Program-made: the position numbers and the translations under genes
Source: a virus
Length of the DNA: 64,000 nt
Virus record (IMG/VR): IMGVR_UViG_3300033145_000529
Coordinates: 84,198 to 148,197 of that record
Reading direction: 5' to 3' (one strand)
Shown here: positions 8,876 to 16,772 of the stretch, one piece after another
How the letters are laid out: every line of letters starts with the position of its first letter
Position numbering within the stretch: the stretch's first letter is position 1
The notes under the pieces: model-generated
Seen by the model: the letters and a program-made list of their open reading frames with translations, nothing else
The model's database searches: none
Told to the model about the DNA's origin: nothing

Positions 8876-9314
8876 GATTATGTCAACCCTTGTTAAAGAG
8901 TTATTACGGAATTACTATAATATAGATGATAGCTCTAAACTTGACTTAGATATGGCAATAAAAGCTCTTATTGATAGTGGCAAGTTTAGTGAAGATGAGC
9001 GTATCATCCTTAAGCTTACTATCGAGCAAGTTCATCATAGTGGTATTTCTAGAGTTGTGGGGCGGCAAAAGAGTGCTGTTAATGCTAAGATTAATAAGAT
9101 TGCTAAGAAAATTGCTGATTATTTAGGTGCTGAATACCAAGATGAAAAGATTTTAAAAGAAGTTGAATTTAGATTAGGTCGAGCACTTACCCCTGACGAA
9201 GAAAAATTTTGTTGGAAAATTATTCGGGCTGGTCGTCCAATAAAGGGGATAAACATTTTTAACTTTAAGGCTAGGAAGTATGCAAAGAGAGGAAAGGATA
9301 AAGCAAAGGGATAG
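8856..9314 (+). CDS. HTH protein resembling sigma region 4
   Basis: I accept the TTG start at 8856 because AAGGAG lies 7 bases before it; ATG 8880 is an in-frame alternative with no site. The middle (SEDERIILKLTIEQV..GISRVVGRQKSAVNAKINKI) looks like a sigma-70 region-4 or related HTH, with a basic C-terminus (ARKYAKRGKDKAKG). It could help recognise the shared promoters of this genome, but that is inference. Confidence 0.6.
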   Translation: MGEVGHKIMSTLVKELLRNYYNIDDSSKLDLDMAIKALIDSGKFSEDERIILKLTIEQVHHSGISRVVGRQKSAVNAKINKIAKKIADYLGAEYQDEKILKEVEFRLGRALTPDEEKFCWKIIRAGRPIKGINIFNFKARKYAKRGKDKAKG

Positions 9315-10095
9315 GTGGGTTTGTAAAAGGTGCGGGAAGAAGTTTGAAGGTTTGGTTCTCTGTAAGTTTGACCTTACTGCTGACACTGATAATTGCTATA
9401 TTACCTTCTGTACGGAATGTTTAAAGTGGGCATTTGATAATCTAGAGGAAACAAAACAACTATGCACAAAACTTTTACGACGTAATAAGATTGTGTTGGT
9501 TGGAGATTGTCATGGCAATTTCGAGAAATTAGACGCTGTTCTGACTGCTGAAGAACCATTTGACTTTTTCATTTCGGTAGGTGATGTTGGTTCTCTAAAT
9601 GACGTAACTCCACAAAACATTTCACTAATTGAGAAGTGGCAAAATGGGTACTTTGTTCGTGGTAATCACGATGATGTGGAATTCTTCAAACCCCTTGAGA
9701 TTGTGCAAACTATAAATGGGGTACAAGTAGCAGCATTAAATGGGATGCTAAAGTCACGAACGTTCCTCAAGGAACAATTAAATAATATTTCATTTCGTGA
9801 AGTTCTTTACTTATCACACTTGAACGATATTGACATATTGGTTACGCATCAACCACCAACAGGTCTATTTGGAGGAGTAGGTGAAGCTGTTCTTGAAGAG
9901 ATGTTAAATTATCTCGTCCCCAAGATTTATATTTGTGGGCATATTCATAGATACAAACTGAGATTTCATCTTAAAACCTTCGTAATATCACTACCAATGA
10001 TTCATAGAGGTCATGCAGTTGCGTATTTTCAAGGTAGAGATTTGAGAAATTTAGAGGTAGTGTTGAAGAAGGGAAAGAAGTTTATTAGAGTATAA
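9280..10095 (+). CDS. zinc ribbon fused to a metallophosphoesterase
   Basis: Residues about 15-50 form a zinc ribbon (CKRCGKKF then CTECLKW). From about residue 70 a calcineurin-type phosphoesterase follows with GDCHGN, GDVG, RGNHDD, THQPP and CGHIH, so all main metal motifs are intact. The N-terminal zinc ribbon suggests nucleic-acid or protein binding. This is one of three phosphoesterases in the window (also 981-2036 and 33684-34301). Confidence 0.85.
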   Translation: MQREERIKQRDRWVCKRCGKKFEGLVLCKFDLTADTDNCYITFCTECLKWAFDNLEETKQLCTKLLRRNKIVLVGDCHGNFEKLDAVLTAEEPFDFFISVGDVGSLNDVTPQNISLIEKWQNGYFVRGNHDDVEFFKPLEIVQTINGVQVAALNGMLKSRTFLKEQLNNISFREVLYLSHLNDIDILVTHQPPTGLFGGVGEAVLEEMLNYLVPKIYICGHIHRYKLRFHLKTFVISLPMIHRGHAVAYFQGRDLRNLEVVLKKGKKFIRV

Positions 10096-10109
10096 GGAAC
10101 AATTATATA

Positions 10110-10366
10110 ATGATAATTAGAACAGCATTTACATTCGGGGAAAACAACACTAGCAAAGATGGTATCGGCTAGACTAAACCTTAAAGGATATATTCCAGCA
10201 CTGATTCATGAGTATGCTAGGGACTATCACAAAGTGTCATGTAAGACCTAATACCGTGGCGGAGCAGTTCTTAGTGTTCTACAGACAATTGGAGCGGGAA
10301 GATGAGATGTGCTCTAGTAGCACACAAATTATGTGTACGGATTGTCCAGTCAGGCATTGTAGTTAA
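10110..10366 (+). pseudogene. frameshifted P-loop nucleotide kinase-like remnant
   Basis: ATG 10110 begins IIRTAFTF, then a shift brings in SGKTTLAKMVSARL and IHEYARDY, a Walker A with the start of an AAA_28-type kinase. Another shift gives VAEQFLVFYRQLERE and ends CTDCPVRHCS. At least two frameshifts and a lost middle show decay. The last residues have a C-x2-C pattern like a damaged CRF tag, but the resemblance is weak. Confidence 0.6.
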
Positions 10367-10413
10367 AGCTTGACACCGAGGGAAACAGAGATTGTTGTTA
10401 AAGGAGAGGAATA

Positions 10414-10611
10414 ATGCCAGTAGATAAACTTGAAAAACTAAGAAAGACAGACATAGACCTTAGTAGCATAACATTAAATGTATTCATGCATAGAGTTATT
10501 TGTTGTTCTGAGTGCGGGGAAACTCAATTTACCTTACGTAGAGTGAGGGATAAAGAAGGCAAGAAGATTAAACCTTCGAAATTCATTTGTGTGGAGTGCT
10601 ATAAAGGGTGA
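10414..10611 (+). CDS. small zinc-ribbon protein, 65 aa
   Basis: Preceded by AAAGGAGAGG at good spacing. Two CxxC pairs (CCSECGE and CVECYKG) bracket a basic beta-hairpin-like region, a classic zinc ribbon. Its TGA overlaps the GTG of the next gene. Function unknown; perhaps nucleic-acid binding. Confidence 0.65.
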   Translation: MPVDKLEKLRKTDIDLSSITLNVFMHRVICCSECGETQFTLRRVRDKEGKKIKPSKFICVECYKG

Positions 10612-10844
10612 AGAGATTATTTATAGAGTGCTCCAGTTGTCATTATATAATCTTACCGAATCCAGAGAAGATTCCTGTACTTGTTGAAGTTTTGGACAGT
10701 AATAAACTTTACAAGTGTAAGAACTGCGATACTGTGATGGATTTTTATTCTATCCATATTTGTTATAGAGACCTCACTGACGAATGTAACGATTGCAGAT
10801 TCCGTTTCTTATGTTACACAAACGATGCCACAAAAAAGGCTTGA
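10608..10844 (+). CDS. zinc-ribbon plus CRF-tag protein, 78 aa
   Basis: GTG start at 10608 overlaps the preceding stop. An N-terminal zinc ribbon (CSSCHYI..CKNCDTV) is followed by the CRF tag CNDCRFRFLCYT (Cys60, 63, 69) near the C-terminus. The final codons KKA-stop are part of the promoter at 10841, whose -35 TTGACT contains the TGA stop. Confidence 0.75.
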   Translation: MKRLFIECSSCHYIILPNPEKIPVLVEVLDSNKLYKCKNCDTVMDFYSIHICYRDLTDECNDCRFRFLCYTNDATKKA

Positions 10845-10869
10845 CTTATTGATTGGCTTATGATACAAT
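10841..10869 (+). promoter_or_regulatory. sigma70-type promoter P1
   Basis: TTGACT, 17-base spacer ending GGCTTATGA, then TACAAT. Member of the shared promoter set. The -35 overlaps the stop codon of the upstream gene. Drives 10887-11144. Confidence 0.8.
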
Positions 10870-10886
10870 AGTAGGAGAAGTGGTAA

Positions 10887-11144
10887 ATGTTTAATAATAT
10901 TAAGAATGCATATAGGGTTTTGACTAATAAATTATATGAACAATACGAACATCATGGAAGTGTTGTTTGGGTTAGAAAGGACTTAAAAGGTAAGCATAGA
11001 GATTATTGTCTTTGTCATAGTTGCGAGAGGTTTAAACCCGCAGAAAAAAATTGTGTGACTGCTAATCTAGTGTTTGCTGTATGTAAAGAATGTGATATGG
11101 TTCTACCAGTTTGGGAATGCCCTTTCTTTGCTAAAAAGGCTTGA
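10887..11144 (+). CDS. cysteine-rich protein, 85 aa
   Basis: A basic N-terminal half is followed by CLCHSCERFKP, NCVTANLV, CKECDMVLPVWECPFF: seven cysteines in a pattern suggesting a bound metal or Fe-S cluster. A GGAG precedes it in the short leader. It ends KKA-stop within the -35 of promoter P2. No family name known to me. Confidence 0.65.
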   Translation: MFNNIKNAYRVLTNKLYEQYEHHGSVVWVRKDLKGKHRDYCLCHSCERFKPAEKNCVTANLVFAVCKECDMVLPVWECPFFAKKA

Positions 11145-11169
11145 CAACTAGTCTTTTATGTGGTATAAT
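11141..11169 (+). promoter_or_regulatory. sigma70-type promoter P2
   Basis: TTGACA, 17-base spacer ending ATGTGG, then TATAAT. It overlaps the end of the upstream gene. The expected start of transcription is about 11176, only about 5 bases before ATG 11181, so the mRNA would be nearly leaderless. Confidence 0.85.
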
Positions 11170-11180
11170 ATAAGTAGAGA

Positions 11181-11630
11181 ATGAAGAAATTAGTAAAATG
11201 TATAGATTGTGGTGTGGAGAGGTTGGTAAGAATTAGGAATGGTAAACCTGTTCATGAAAGATGTTGTAAATGTTCAAACGAATTGAAAGCGATGTTTGGT
11301 GAGAGTAACCCTAATTGGAGGGGTGGACGTATTGAACACGATGGTTATACTATGATTAGGGTTTATCCTGAAGATAGGTTTTATTGTATGGTAAAATCAG
11401 AATCATTTCCCTATGTTATGGAGCATCGTTTATTACTGGCTGAGTCTATTGGTAGACCATTGAGACCAGATGAGAAGGTTCACCATGATAATGAGCTACG
11501 GAAGGATAATAGAGTGGCTAACTTTGAATTGACAGATAATGGTGGTCATGCTGTCATTCATAATTTGGGGCATCATCCCAAAGCAAATCGGATTCCACCA
11601 AATAATTTTGGTAAGAGGTACAATAAGTGA
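11181..11630 (+). CDS. HNH endonuclease, 149 aa
   Basis: An N-terminal zinc-binding part (CIDCGVE..CCKCS) and a NPNWRGG segment precede the HNH core VHHDNELRKDNRVANFEL, typical of phage HNH_3-type homing nucleases. It appears full length. Its mRNA from P2 would have almost no leader. Probably a selfish element. Confidence 0.85.
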   Translation: MKKLVKCIDCGVERLVRIRNGKPVHERCCKCSNELKAMFGESNPNWRGGRIEHDGYTMIRVYPEDRFYCMVKSESFPYVMEHRLLLAESIGRPLRPDEKVHHDNELRKDNRVANFELTDNGGHAVIHNLGHHPKANRIPPNNFGKRYNK

Positions 11631-11905
11631 AAATTAGTCAGGCATTACAAGCACAAAAAGCTCTCAATGCGGAGATTTCACACTTGAGAGGGTTAGAGTC
11701 CCAAAAAGCATGGTCGTATAGGTCATTAGAGACACCTAACGCTGAAATGAAATCAAATTTTGATTTTGACAAGAACCATGAGACCATCAAGAAACTGTCC
11801 CGTTTGCACACAAAGCTTGGACAGGCAATTTCGAGAACGAATCTTGAGTTGGACTGTATTGGTCTTGATGTAAAGGACCTTGTGGAACTGGGGGAGTGGA
11901 TCTAA
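11627..11905 (+). CDS. helical protein, DIP1984-like (weak)
   Basis: GTG start at 11627 overlaps the HNH stop and has AGAGG upstream. The 92-residue protein is helical. MKISQALQAQKALNAEISHL and the later L-x-Q-A-I-S-R-T-N-L recall the DIP1984 family, where a helix ends I-x-R-T-N; this is from memory and uncertain. Confidence 0.55.
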   Translation: MKISQALQAQKALNAEISHLRGLESQKAWSYRSLETPNAEMKSNFDFDKNHETIKKLSRLHTKLGQAISRTNLELDCIGLDVKDLVELGEWI

Positions 11906-11921
11906 AGTCTACTTCTCTACC

Positions 11922-12075
11922 AGCCTACTGATGGGGGAATTGTAGATTTTTGCACTGTTACAGTTATCTACTGTGTAGCACATCGGTAAAGAGGCGAAGC
12001 AGAAGGGTTTCTCGTGTATGCGTGTAATTGTGTATTCGTGTTTAGCGAGAATCTCTCTTCTTTCCACAGTAGGCT
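11922..12075 (+). ncRNA. candidate structured RNA A upstream of tRNA-Gly
   Basis: AGCCTACTG (11922-11930) pairs perfectly with CAGTAGGCT (12067-12075), closing about 154 bases with no credible ORF. Inside, TTCTCG/CGAGAA and AGAAG/CTTCT nest, and CTAC-TGT-GTAG is a small hairpin. It ends 4 bases before tRNA-Gly, the same arrangement as RNAs at 27088 and 33262. No known class recognised. Confidence 0.45.
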
Positions 12076-12079
12076 CAAT

Positions 12080-12155
12080 GCGTCTATAGTGTTTAATGGT
12101 TTTAGCACATCACGCTTCCAACGTGATAGTCAGAGTTCGAATCTCTGTAGACGCT
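12080..12155 (+). tRNA. tRNA-Gly(TCC)
   Basis: Acceptor GCGTCTA/TAGACGC, anticodon loop with TCC, T-arm with TTCGAAT. No CCA encoded. A protein gene begins 4 bases downstream. It lies 10 kb before the main array. Confidence 0.9.
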
Positions 12156-12159
12156 CGAA

Positions 12160-12639
12160 ATGATTGGAGCAGTAGGTTATTGGGAGTCAAATGAGCGAAG
12201 TCCCTTTTCTGGTCGAATAGCGGATTTTGGACGTTGGGTTAATCAGTTGTATGCCTTTGGGCTAGATGCATTGCTTCTAATTGGAGCTGAGGGAGCAAAA
12301 ACACTTGGGTCAGTACAATCTGGTGCAGTTGTTGTCAGTTGGATGCAAAAATTAGAAGAAGCATCAATTACTTATCCCCAAGCAACAAGGGTTTTTGTGG
12401 AGCACAGAGGAATAATTCCAGGAGATATCAAGTATGAATTTCTCCATAATTTTAATCATCCACAAGGAGATGTAATTTATTTCTTTGGTGCGGATTCAAT
12501 GGTAACTGGTTTACCTGTAATTACAAAAAAAGATAAAGTTGTAACTATTTCATATCCGCATGAGGATGTCGCTCTATATGCTCAAGAGGCGTTGACTTGT
12601 GTCTTATATGATAGGATGGTAAAGAGTTTAAGTGGTTAA
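12160..12639 (+). CDS. possible SPOUT-like protein, 159 aa
   Basis: Starts 4 bases after tRNA-Gly without a ribosome binding site. The C-terminal half (YFFGADSMVTGLP, KVVTISYPHEDVALYAQEAL, LYDRM) resembles motifs 2 and 3 of SpoU-type knotted RNA methyltransferases (FG-x-E-x2-GL, then a glycine/serine loop and LYE), but the key residues differ. It sits between a tRNA and an IF3 domain, which would suit an RNA-modifying role. Fold assignment is tentative. Confidence 0.55.
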   Translation: MIGAVGYWESNERSPFSGRIADFGRWVNQLYAFGLDALLLIGAEGAKTLGSVQSGAVVVSWMQKLEEASITYPQATRVFVEHRGIIPGDIKYEFLHNFNHPQGDVIYFFGADSMVTGLPVITKKDKVVTISYPHEDVALYAQEALTCVLYDRMVKSLSG

Positions 12640-12916
12640 AAGGTTGAAAGAAATCCAAATTCGACCTAAAATAGCGGAACATGACTTCCAAACTAAGCTT
12701 CGTGCAATAAGAAGAATTTTGACCAGGAGCGAGGTTAAAGTTCAAATTTTCTTTCGTGGCAGGGAATTTACTCACCTCGAAATTGGAATTAATCTATTGC
12801 GTAGAGTTATCGAAGAGACTAGGGATATCGCTAAGGTAAAGGCAAGGCACGAGAAGGACAACCGATTTTTTATTATTTTGGTGTCCAATGGTCAAGAAAC
12901 CTTGCGAACAGTATGA
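12632..12916 (+). CDS. stand-alone IF3 C-terminal domain
   Basis: The 94-residue protein matches bacterial initiation factor IF3's C-domain: KEIQIRPKIAEHDFQTKL, VQIFFRGREFTHLEIG, LLRRVIEETRDIAKV, FIILVSN. Full IF3 is about 180 residues, so the N-domain and linker are absent. The IF3 C-domain binds the 30S platform and carries most of its activity. GTG start at 12632, overlapping the upstream stop. Together with bS21 at 20760 it suggests takeover or tuning of translation initiation. Confidence 0.9.
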   Translation: MVKRLKEIQIRPKIAEHDFQTKLRAIRRILTRSEVKVQIFFRGREFTHLEIGINLLRRVIEETRDIAKVKARHEKDNRFFIILVSNGQETLRTV

Positions 12917-13208
12917 AATAGATAAGAGTATTTGTCCCGAACCTGGGAATTGTTTTAAGTGCCAAATTAGTAAGGCAGATTGTTCTTATTGGTGGATGGT
13001 GGAAGCTATGAGTGTTGTATCTGAGCAGTATTTTTATAAATGTAATAATTGTGGTGAGTTTTTTAGTAGTTCACAAAAAGTGAAATCACCTGGTGCTTTG
13101 CTATCACTTCCTGGAGCATTTGTTAAATGTCCCAAATGTGGGAGCAAGGATATAGATGAAAGTGAGGATATAGATGACAAACCATCTAGTGACCATACTT
13201 GGGGGTAA
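12888..13208 (+). CDS. zinc-ribbon protein, 106 aa
   Basis: The N-terminal part has several Cys (CPEPGNCFKCQISKADC), followed by a zinc ribbon CNNCGEFF..CPKCGSKD and an acidic tail. Its start lies inside the IF3 gene. Function unknown; the ribbon resembles nucleic-acid-binding types. Confidence 0.65.
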   Translation: MVKKPCEQYEIDKSICPEPGNCFKCQISKADCSYWWMVEAMSVVSEQYFYKCNNCGEFFSSSQKVKSPGALLSLPGAFVKCPKCGSKDIDESEDIDDKPSSDHTWG

Positions 13209-13215
13209 GATAATT

Positions 13216-13548
13216 ATGGGTGTTTATGATATGTTACCAAAAGGTAGTCAAGTAAAACTTTGGTCTAGCGAGATGGAAATCAAACGAGTAGGAGACGCTG
13301 TTCCCGATTATGGTTTGGATAGGTATGCTGTTCTTCTACGTGAGGGTGGTCATGTTCTGGTGGAAAAAGGTACAATCACCAAGATTATAGAAAACCATGG
13401 AAGGAAATATTACTACCCCGAAGATTTCCCCAACATTATCTGTTTTGATAAATGGGGATGTGAAATAGGTTCTCGTAGTGATTTAATTGGACAATTCCAA
13501 GGAATGATGGGAATGGATGACCCATATTATTTTAGGAGTAAAGAGTGA
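13216..13548 (+). CDS. hypothetical protein, 110 aa
   Basis: ATG 13216 has GGGGG about 10 bases upstream; an earlier in-frame ATG at 13174 lies in the previous gene. Content suggests a beta-rich fold (QVKLWSSEMEIKRVGDAV, YAVLLREGGHVLVEKG). No motif recognised. Coupled to the next gene by overlap (GTG 13545). Confidence 0.6.
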   Translation: MGVYDMLPKGSQVKLWSSEMEIKRVGDAVPDYGLDRYAVLLREGGHVLVEKGTITKIIENHGRKYYYPEDFPNIICFDKWGCEIGSRSDLIGQFQGMMGMDDPYYFRSKE

Positions 13549-13961
13549 AATACTGGTCTAATGTTTGCGTTGAAGGTCATTGTTTTGGAGAACAGGATAA
13601 AAACGGGAATAACCCATGTGGTAGGAGTGTTCCCTCATCTTTCTGTCTTGGCAATGGGAGAACTAAAGTTTGCCCTCATTTTGCTTGGTCTGATGCTACT
13701 GAGCGTGATGTAGCACGCTTTGTTCGTATCCGCTATATACTAAAGGATAGAATGGGTATATGGGCTGAGGAAGTCTGGTGTGAGCTACAATGGTGGTTTT
13801 GGGATAGGCTTTGGTTCAACAGACGCAAAGTTGATGAATTTTTTAACAATATAAAAGTAATTGATGACAATGACCCTTGTAGGCAAAGTTGGAAAGAGGA
13901 AGAACGTAAACAGCAAGAGAAATTCGAGAAGTGGTTTCCAAAGGCTAAGAAAGAGTGGTAA
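13545..13961 (+). CDS. Cys-rich N-terminus protein, 138 aa
   Basis: GTG start. The first 45 residues hold five cysteines and a final C-P-H (CVEGHCFGEQ, CGRSVPSSFC, VCPHFAW), a likely metal site. The rest is Trp-rich and charged (WCELQWWFWDRLWFNRRK). Not recognised. Confidence 0.6.
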   Translation: MKYWSNVCVEGHCFGEQDKNGNNPCGRSVPSSFCLGNGRTKVCPHFAWSDATERDVARFVRIRYILKDRMGIWAEEVWCELQWWFWDRLWFNRRKVDEFFNNIKVIDDNDPCRQSWKEEERKQQEKFEKWFPKAKKEW

Positions 13962-13967
13962 ATTGTA

Positions 13968-14231
13968 ATGCCTATTTATGAGTACATTTGTAGTGGGTGT
14001 GGTAAAGAGTTTGAGGAGAGAGTGACTGAATTTAAACCATTGGGTCGTTGCCCATTCTGCAAAAGAAGTAAACTGAGGCAAAAATGGTCTGTTCCAACTG
14101 CTATCTACAGAGGTTCTGGGTTTGCTACCACAGAAGCTAGGGGTATAACTGGTAGAAAGCGTAGACCGAACATAAGAGTTGGAAATGTGAGTGATTTACC
14201 ATCAGAGGAACGAGAGAAGTGTGTTGGATAA
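13968..14231 (+). CDS. FmdB-type zinc-ribbon protein, 87 aa
   Basis: MPIYEYICSGCGKEFEERV followed by CPFCKRSKL is the FmdB-family zinc ribbon (CxxC...CxxC), seen in small putative regulators and phage proteins. The C-terminal tail is basic. Role in the phage is unknown. Confidence 0.75.
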   Translation: MPIYEYICSGCGKEFEERVTEFKPLGRCPFCKRSKLRQKWSVPTAIYRGSGFATTEARGITGRKRRPNIRVGNVSDLPSEEREKCVG

Positions 14232-14805
14232 ATGGAAGGTAAGTCTAGTTTTAGTAGAAGGTGATGTTCAACGTAAATTAGTTAAGTCAATTATTGAGAA
14301 TTATCATTCTTACATTCCAACATATAAGTCAGTTGGTAGAAGGATTGATTGGCTTATTTTATATGATAATGAGATTATAGGAATGATAGGAATTGGGTCA
14401 TCTACTTACCCACCATCAAAGGATTTATTAGCTTATTTAAATGTGTCCAAGTCTGAATATAGAAATTTATTTAATACTATTGCTAATAATTGGAGATTTT
14501 GTTTAATTAAACAAATAAAGAATATTGGAACAGTTATACTAAAGAAACTAAGAAGACTTGCACCCATAGAGTGGAAAAAGAAGTATGGGAATGATTTGAA
14601 ATATTTAACAACTTTTGTTGGTGGTGGACATAATGGTGCTGTCTATAGAGCTGATAATTGGAGCTTTATTGGACAAACATCTGGACTTCCTCCTCACAAA
14701 AGTAGCTCGATGAAATGGAATTCAGCGAAGGAACTAAAGACTTTGTTTGTAAAACCTACGGGTGAGAATAAAAAATTAATTTTTATAACAACGCTATCAA
14801 AGTGA
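14191..14805 (+). CDS. Mom/DruA-like GNAT-fold protein, 204 aa
   Basis: The pattern YHSYIPTYKSVGRRIDWL, EIIGMIGIGSSTY, NLFNTIANNWRFCL, YLTTFVGGGHNGAVYRADNWSFIGQTSG matches my memory of the DUF4338/DruA and Mom-like families (YH-x-LG, LVGALGFGS, NNTRFLI, YRAANW). These are linked to DNA base modification (Mom) or, for DruA, to Druantia defence. The start is uncertain: GTG 14221 is an alternative. It belongs to a trio with 15277 and 16762. Confidence 0.65.
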   Translation: MIYHQRNERSVLDKWKVSLVLVEGDVQRKLVKSIIENYHSYIPTYKSVGRRIDWLILYDNEIIGMIGIGSSTYPPSKDLLAYLNVSKSEYRNLFNTIANNWRFCLIKQIKNIGTVILKKLRRLAPIEWKKKYGNDLKYLTTFVGGGHNGAVYRADNWSFIGQTSGLPPHKSSSMKWNSAKELKTLFVKPTGENKKLIFITTLSK

Positions 14806-14953
14806 GAAGTGTAAAAAGCAAGAATTACTAGAGGCTAAGGAAGAATATAAAAAGCTCAAAAGCCTTCACAAGTATGCTACGAGAGAAGTTAATTGAAGCA
14901 CAGAAACCTTAGATAGTTTGTTGTAAGTAACCAATATGTGCCCGTGATTAGGC
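14806..14953 (+). other. short non-coding stretch with a coding remnant
   Basis: One frame reads SEKCKKQELLEAKEEYKKLK and on to a TGA, but it has no start codon and directly follows another gene's stop. It looks like the tail of a lost coiled-coil gene. The rest leads into the next promoter. Confidence 0.3.
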
Positions 14954-14982
14954 TTGACATCCTGCTTGGCTTGTGGTATAAT
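14954..14982 (+). promoter_or_regulatory. sigma70-type promoter P3
   Basis: TTGACA, 17-base spacer ending GGCTTGTGG, then TATAAT. Here the leader is longer and contains AAAGGAAAGG before ATG 15020, like the leader after promoter P7. Confidence 0.85.
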
Positions 14983-15019
14983 AAAGGTAGAATTAGAGTA
15001 TTCTAACTAAAGGAAAGGA

Positions 15020-15280
15020 ATGGAAATGATGGAACTTTTGGAAACCAAAAATAAAAACTATGACCAAGTATTATTTAAAGTGGTTGCAGATGCAAAGGTA
15101 TGTTTAGTATGCCAAAGACTTCTAACTTTTGACCATTTTAGTAATGATAAGTCACGTACCAGAGATGGTCATAAGACAATTTGTGCAGATTGTATGAAAA
15201 AGGGTATCAAACATTATGACCCACTTGACCATGAAACACAGATAATTATTGCCAGGAAGTACTGTAGAACAAATGAATGA
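15020..15280 (+). CDS. HNH-associated-type zinc-finger protein, 86 aa
   Basis: CLVCQRLLTFDHFSNDK and later CADCMKKG form a CxxC..CxxC finger of the sort placed at the N-terminus of phage HNH nucleases, but no HNH core follows. A strong AAAGGAAAGG precedes the ATG. It may be a solo zinc-finger or a truncated nuclease. Overlaps the next ATG by four bases. Confidence 0.65.
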   Translation: MEMMELLETKNKNYDQVLFKVVADAKVCLVCQRLLTFDHFSNDKSRTRDGHKTICADCMKKGIKHYDPLDHETQIIIARKYCRTNE

Positions 15281-16215
15281 ATAAGGATAAATTGCGAGAA
15301 AAATTACTGGTTGCCAAGGGGCAGTACGTAGATAAAAATGCGGACAGATTGGTCAAGATAAAACCTATTTGGGATAAGGTTCAGTCCGCTGTCCCCAAAG
15401 TCGAGGCATTAGAGCCGTATATTGAGTTTTGTACTAATAATGATTTGTGGTGGTATGGTAGAGTATCTGTAAGTAGTGCCCCATTGTCTGGTGAGGTGGG
15501 TAGGCGTATTCATTATCTTGTTCGTGATAAGAAAACAGGATTTATCCTTGGGGTTGTTGGGTTAGCCTCTGATTTAACTATTCCTATTAGAGATAAATAT
15601 ATTGGTTGGACAAATGATAACAAGTGGAAGGGTAAACGTATGAATTATCTAATGAATGTCCAACATTGCGTGGCAACTCCAGAACTAAGCAATTATTTAA
15701 CTGGCAAATTGTGTGCCCTATCTGTTTTGAGTAGTGAAGTACAAGGTTATTTTGAACAAAAATATAGTCACCCTCTTGCTATGATGACGGTAACTTCCTT
15801 GTTTGGTAAGAGTTCTATGTATAATAGATTAGAAGGGTTTGAGTATCTTGGGACAACAAAAGGTTATTCATCTATACTTATTCCCCTTGAAGTAAAACAA
15901 CAAATGCGGGATGATTATAAACGAGAAAAAGGTAAATATTCAGAAATCTATTACAATGAAGATGGTTCAGTCCGTGAAAAATATGGGGTCGTAAAAGGTT
16001 ACCAAAAACTTTCTAAGTATGGGAAGGTTCAAAGCGTAGAGAATTTTCGTGGGGTATACGTTATTCCTCTATCGTTTAACTATAGAGAATTCTTACGGCA
16101 AGAAACTGATAAGTTGAACAAGATTGAACATAAAACATTTGAAGAATTATTTATTTATTGGAAAGATAGATGGATGCTACCACGATACCAAAGAATAGTT
16201 AATGGCGAAATATGA
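15277..16215 (+). CDS. DruA/DUF4338-like protein, 312 aa
   Basis: GRRIHYLVRDKKTGFILGVV, IGWTNDNKWKGKRMNYLMNV, QHCVATPELSNYLTGKLCAL, then GKSSMYNRLEGFEYLGTTKG is the DUF4338 pattern I recall from phage and Druantia DruA-like proteins. The enzymatic role is not established. Lying between two Mom-like proteins it may form a DNA-modification or counter-defence set, an inference from neighbours. Confidence 0.7.
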   Translation: MNKDKLREKLLVAKGQYVDKNADRLVKIKPIWDKVQSAVPKVEALEPYIEFCTNNDLWWYGRVSVSSAPLSGEVGRRIHYLVRDKKTGFILGVVGLASDLTIPIRDKYIGWTNDNKWKGKRMNYLMNVQHCVATPELSNYLTGKLCALSVLSSEVQGYFEQKYSHPLAMMTVTSLFGKSSMYNRLEGFEYLGTTKGYSSILIPLEVKQQMRDDYKREKGKYSEIYYNEDGSVREKYGVVKGYQKLSKYGKVQSVENFRGVYVIPLSFNYREFLRQETDKLNKIEHKTFEELFIYWKDRWMLPRYQRIVNGEI

Positions 16216-16391
16216 ATGGAACTAAAGTTACAGAAAATGAAGTTAAGTTGTGGCAACAAAAAGCAGATGAGGGTTTATCTGCCAGGAAGATAGGTAACCT
16301 CTTTGGCAGACAACATAGTACAGTTCTTTCTTATGTTGACATCCCCAAAGAAAATTCAGTGCTACATCAAGCACATCGTGGTACGCATTAG
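16212..16391 (+). CDS. small HTH protein, 59 aa
   Basis: ATG overlaps the preceding stop (ATGA). Residues about 10-45 (NEVKLWQQKADEGLSARKIG, FGRQHSTVLSYV) form a typical sequence-specific HTH like those of small phage regulators. No partner recognised. Confidence 0.6.
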   Translation: MNGTKVTENEVKLWQQKADEGLSARKIGNLFGRQHSTVLSYVDIPKENSVLHQAHRGTH

Positions 16392-16406
16392 TCTAAATAT
16401 GCTGAT

Positions 16407-16529
16407 ATGAGTGAGGAAGAAATCGAAGTAACTACTTTCGGTGAAACCGAAAAGCAGTTTATCAGATATACGGTTTGTGGTCGTGGTGAGGTAATTGACG
16501 AACCTCATAGATGTGGTTTCTACGATTAA
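16407..16529 (+). CDS. possible 40-aa peptide
   Basis: Open frame MSEEEIEVTTFGETEKQFIR to DEPHRCGFYD-stop, between an HTH gene and a broken DUF4326 gene. No clear ribosome binding site. Could be the start of a longer lost gene. Confidence 0.35.
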   Translation: MSEEEIEVTTFGETEKQFIRYTVCGRGEVIDEPHRCGFYD

Positions 16530-16532
16530 CGG

Positions 16533-16772
16533 AACGGAAGTAGTTAATATATACAAATGTAAGGACAAATTATATTTACATAGGGTGTGGTTCTCCTTTT
16601 GGTAACCCACTTGTTGTTGGCAAAGATGGGACAAGAGGAGAAGTCATAGAGAAGTATAGGAGTTACTTTAAGGGTAAACTTGAAGACCCGATGTTTGCAC
16701 TTATGGTTTCTCGTTTGTAAACCACAAGCTTGTCATGGAGATGTTATAAAGGAATATTTGGATGGTTCTTAG
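16533..16772 (+). pseudogene. frameshifted DUF4326 gene
   Basis: Three frames in succession give VVNIYKCKDK, then GSPFGNPLVVGKDGTRGEVI..EKYRSYFKGKLEDPMFAL, then KPQACHGDVIKEYL. Together they spell the DUF4326 domain (GSPLGNPF.., C-x-P-x-x-CHGDVI). Two single-base shifts break it. The stop at 16770-16772 overlaps the next gene's ATG. Confidence 0.75.

Noticed and set aside
10373-10400. TTGACA at 10373 as a promoter
   Set aside because: No -10 at 17 bases; lacks the GGCWTRTG element.
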